58,568 bases of DNA, taken from assembly GCA_016873115.1 (NCBI GenBank), contig VGYB01000008.1, positions 1 to 58,568 on the forward strand, given 5' to 3'. This document shows positions 57,593-58,568 of the stretch, in pieces. Position 1 is the first letter of the stretch, and every line of letters starts with the position of its first letter. This stretch comes from Planctomycetota bacterium (GTDB taxonomy: Bacteria; Planctomycetota; Phycisphaerae; Phycisphaerales; SM1A02). The position numbers and the translations under genes were made by a program. The notes below the pieces were generated by a model. That model worked only from the letters and a program-made list of their open reading frames with translations. It did no database searches and had not been told where the DNA came from.

Positions 57593-58568
57593 ATGAATCG
57601 AAAAACCATCAAACTTGCAGCACTTGTCGGCATTGCATCGTTCGGAGCCGGTTGTGAAACCGACAGCTTCTTTGATCCGAGCCGTACTGGCCGGTTCGAG
57701 ACCACCCCTACGACGATCCCGGTGCTCCAGCGCTTGGATGTGATCGAGGGCGTGGACCGTGCTCCACTGAAGCCAACCCCCCCGATCGCGGATGACGTCC
57801 AGATCCTGAGCGAACTCGAGACCACCATTGCGGCGGGGGATGTGCTTCGCGTGGGGGTCCTTGGGCGCCTGACGGCGAACGACGAAGATGAATCCCAGCT
57901 CGTGGTGGATCCATCCGGGAATCTGCATCTTCCCTATGGGACGGTGCCAGCGGTGGGCCTGACAGTCCCCGAGGTGCAGACTGCCATCGAGAAGCTGCTC
58001 GAGCCGCTCCTGAACAACCCGCAGGTTCGCGTCGAGTTGCTCCGTTCGGGCTCGCTCCAGTACACGATTGATGGCCAGGTGAACCAGCCCAATGTGTACG
58101 ACCTGGCTCGGCCGGACTTCCGTCTGCGCAGCGCCTTGGCCGCTGCAGGCGGTGCGGCGCCGACGGTCGAGACCATCCTGATTTCTCGCTCGACCGCGTG
58201 CCAGTTGGACGAGACCATTCCCGAATTGCTGACGGGCCGCGCCCGTGAGGAGTACCGCCGGGCTCAAGGTACCGAGTCGAGCGCTCCGGCACCCGGCAGT
58301 GCCGTTGCCCCGTCATCGAATGTGCCCGCGGCACCTTCAACGGATGACTTGCTGCGCGAACTTGGAGGTACTGGTGATGCCGCGCCAGTACCCGAGCCAA
58401 CTCCGGCGCCGGAACCTGCACCTGCACCGGAGCCTGCACCGGCACCTGAGCCTGCACCGGCACCTGAACCTGCACCGACACCGGAACCTGCACCGGCACC
58501 TGAGCCCGCACCGACACCTGAGCCTGCACCGACACCTGAGCCTGCGCCGGCACCTGAGCCTGCACCGG
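57593..58568 (+). CDS. Polysaccharide export lipoprotein (Wza-like), cut by window edge
   Basis: The first 325 residues are inside the window. A lipoprotein signal ends at Cys21 (FGAGC). The poly_export/SLBB region follows: AAGDVLRVGVLGRL, VVDPSGNLHLPYG, VGLTVPEVQTAIEKLL and YTIDGQVNQPNVYDL. After about residue 265 the protein becomes Pro/Glu/Ala repeats. It would form the outer-membrane exit of exopolysaccharide. The AT-rich leader before ATG 57593 differs from neighbouring DNA. Confidence 0.88.
   Translation, partial: MNRKTIKLAALVGIASFGAGCETDSFFDPSRTGRFETTPTTIPVLQRLDVIEGVDRAPLKPTPPIADDVQILSELETTIAAGDVLRVGVLGRLTANDEDESQLVVDPSGNLHLPYGTVPAVGLTVPEVQTAIEKLLEPLLNNPQVRVELLRSGSLQYTIDGQVNQPNVYDLARPDFRLRSALAAAGGAAPTVETILISRSTACQLDETIPELLTGRAREEYRRAQGTESSAPAPGSAVAPSSNVPAAPSTDDLLRELGGTGDAAPVPEPTPAPEPAPAPEPAPAPEPAPAPEPAPTPEPAPAPEPAPTPEPAPTPEPAPAPEPAP
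58391..58568 (+). repeat. PEPAP-type coding repeat (incomplete)
   Basis: Near-exact 18-bp units encode P-(A/T)-P-E-P-A repeated at least nine times up to the window end. It extends beyond the edge. A long stiff linker, possibly spanning the periplasm or peptidoglycan, is likely. Confidence 0.85.

Overview
The window is GC-rich, gene-dense bacterial chromosome, most probably from a member of the Planctomycetota, class Phycisphaerae. The evidence is two secreted proteins ending in GC-type dockerin-like tails, a PEP-CTERM-like protein, a type IV prepilin-like H/X9-DG-style protein, an EF-Tu with an unusual switch I, a Rho factor with an Arg/Gly-rich head, and unusual long cytochrome/glycosidase fusions. 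No insertion sequence, phage gene, integrase or CRISPR array was seen. This is mostly a housekeeping region with envelope and polysaccharide functions mixed in.

Layout. 1-8.5 kb: edge of a probable transporter, a secreted cytochrome P460/alpha-L-fucosidase/PA14 fusion, a duplicated-domain unknown protein, two dockerin-tailed secreted proteins, and GDP-mannose 4,6-dehydratase. 8.5-14.9 kb: flippase, cysS-coaE, rho and a pseudopilin. 14.9-18.0 kb: the old translation/secretion cluster tRNA-Thr, tuf, rpmG, tRNA-Trp, secE, nusG, here not followed by rplK. 18-26.3 kb: a lipoprotein, archaeal/eukaryal-type proS, a PEP-CTERM protein, metG, and metF on the minus strand. 26.3-32.3 kb: rex, two lipoproteins, a degenerate amidase, a Ser/Thr kinase, a trypsin/PDZ protease and dCMP deaminase. 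32.4-36.3 kb: an atypical SDR, a DMT transporter, kynureninase, and two small unknown genes. 36.3-42.7 kb: a six-gene block with a MutL-type ASKHA ATPase, a barrel-sandwich/KOW-like protein and four translationally coupled membrane proteins. It is followed by a phosphate-selective-type porin preceded by an 11-bp periodic Pho-box-like array. 44.2-57.5 kb: zwf-pgl, ruvX-manC, ruvA, an acyltransferase, carB, a lone nuoH, radA and pyrB. The window ends inside a polysaccharide export lipoprotein, probably the start of an exopolysaccharide locus; gmd, manC and the flippase would fit with it.

A recurring regulatory theme is visible. About twenty first-in-unit genes have a -10-like TANNNT (or near) hexamer ending 6-10 nt before the start codon and mostly no Shine-Dalgarno sequence, which suggests leaderless transcripts. 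Several genes inside operons and a few with longer leaders do have a Shine-Dalgarno. Two divergent gene pairs share overlapping -10 elements with start codons exactly 23 bp apart, which looks like bidirectional leaderless promoters. The best candidate for an undescribed system is the 36.3-42.7 kb ATPase/membrane block.
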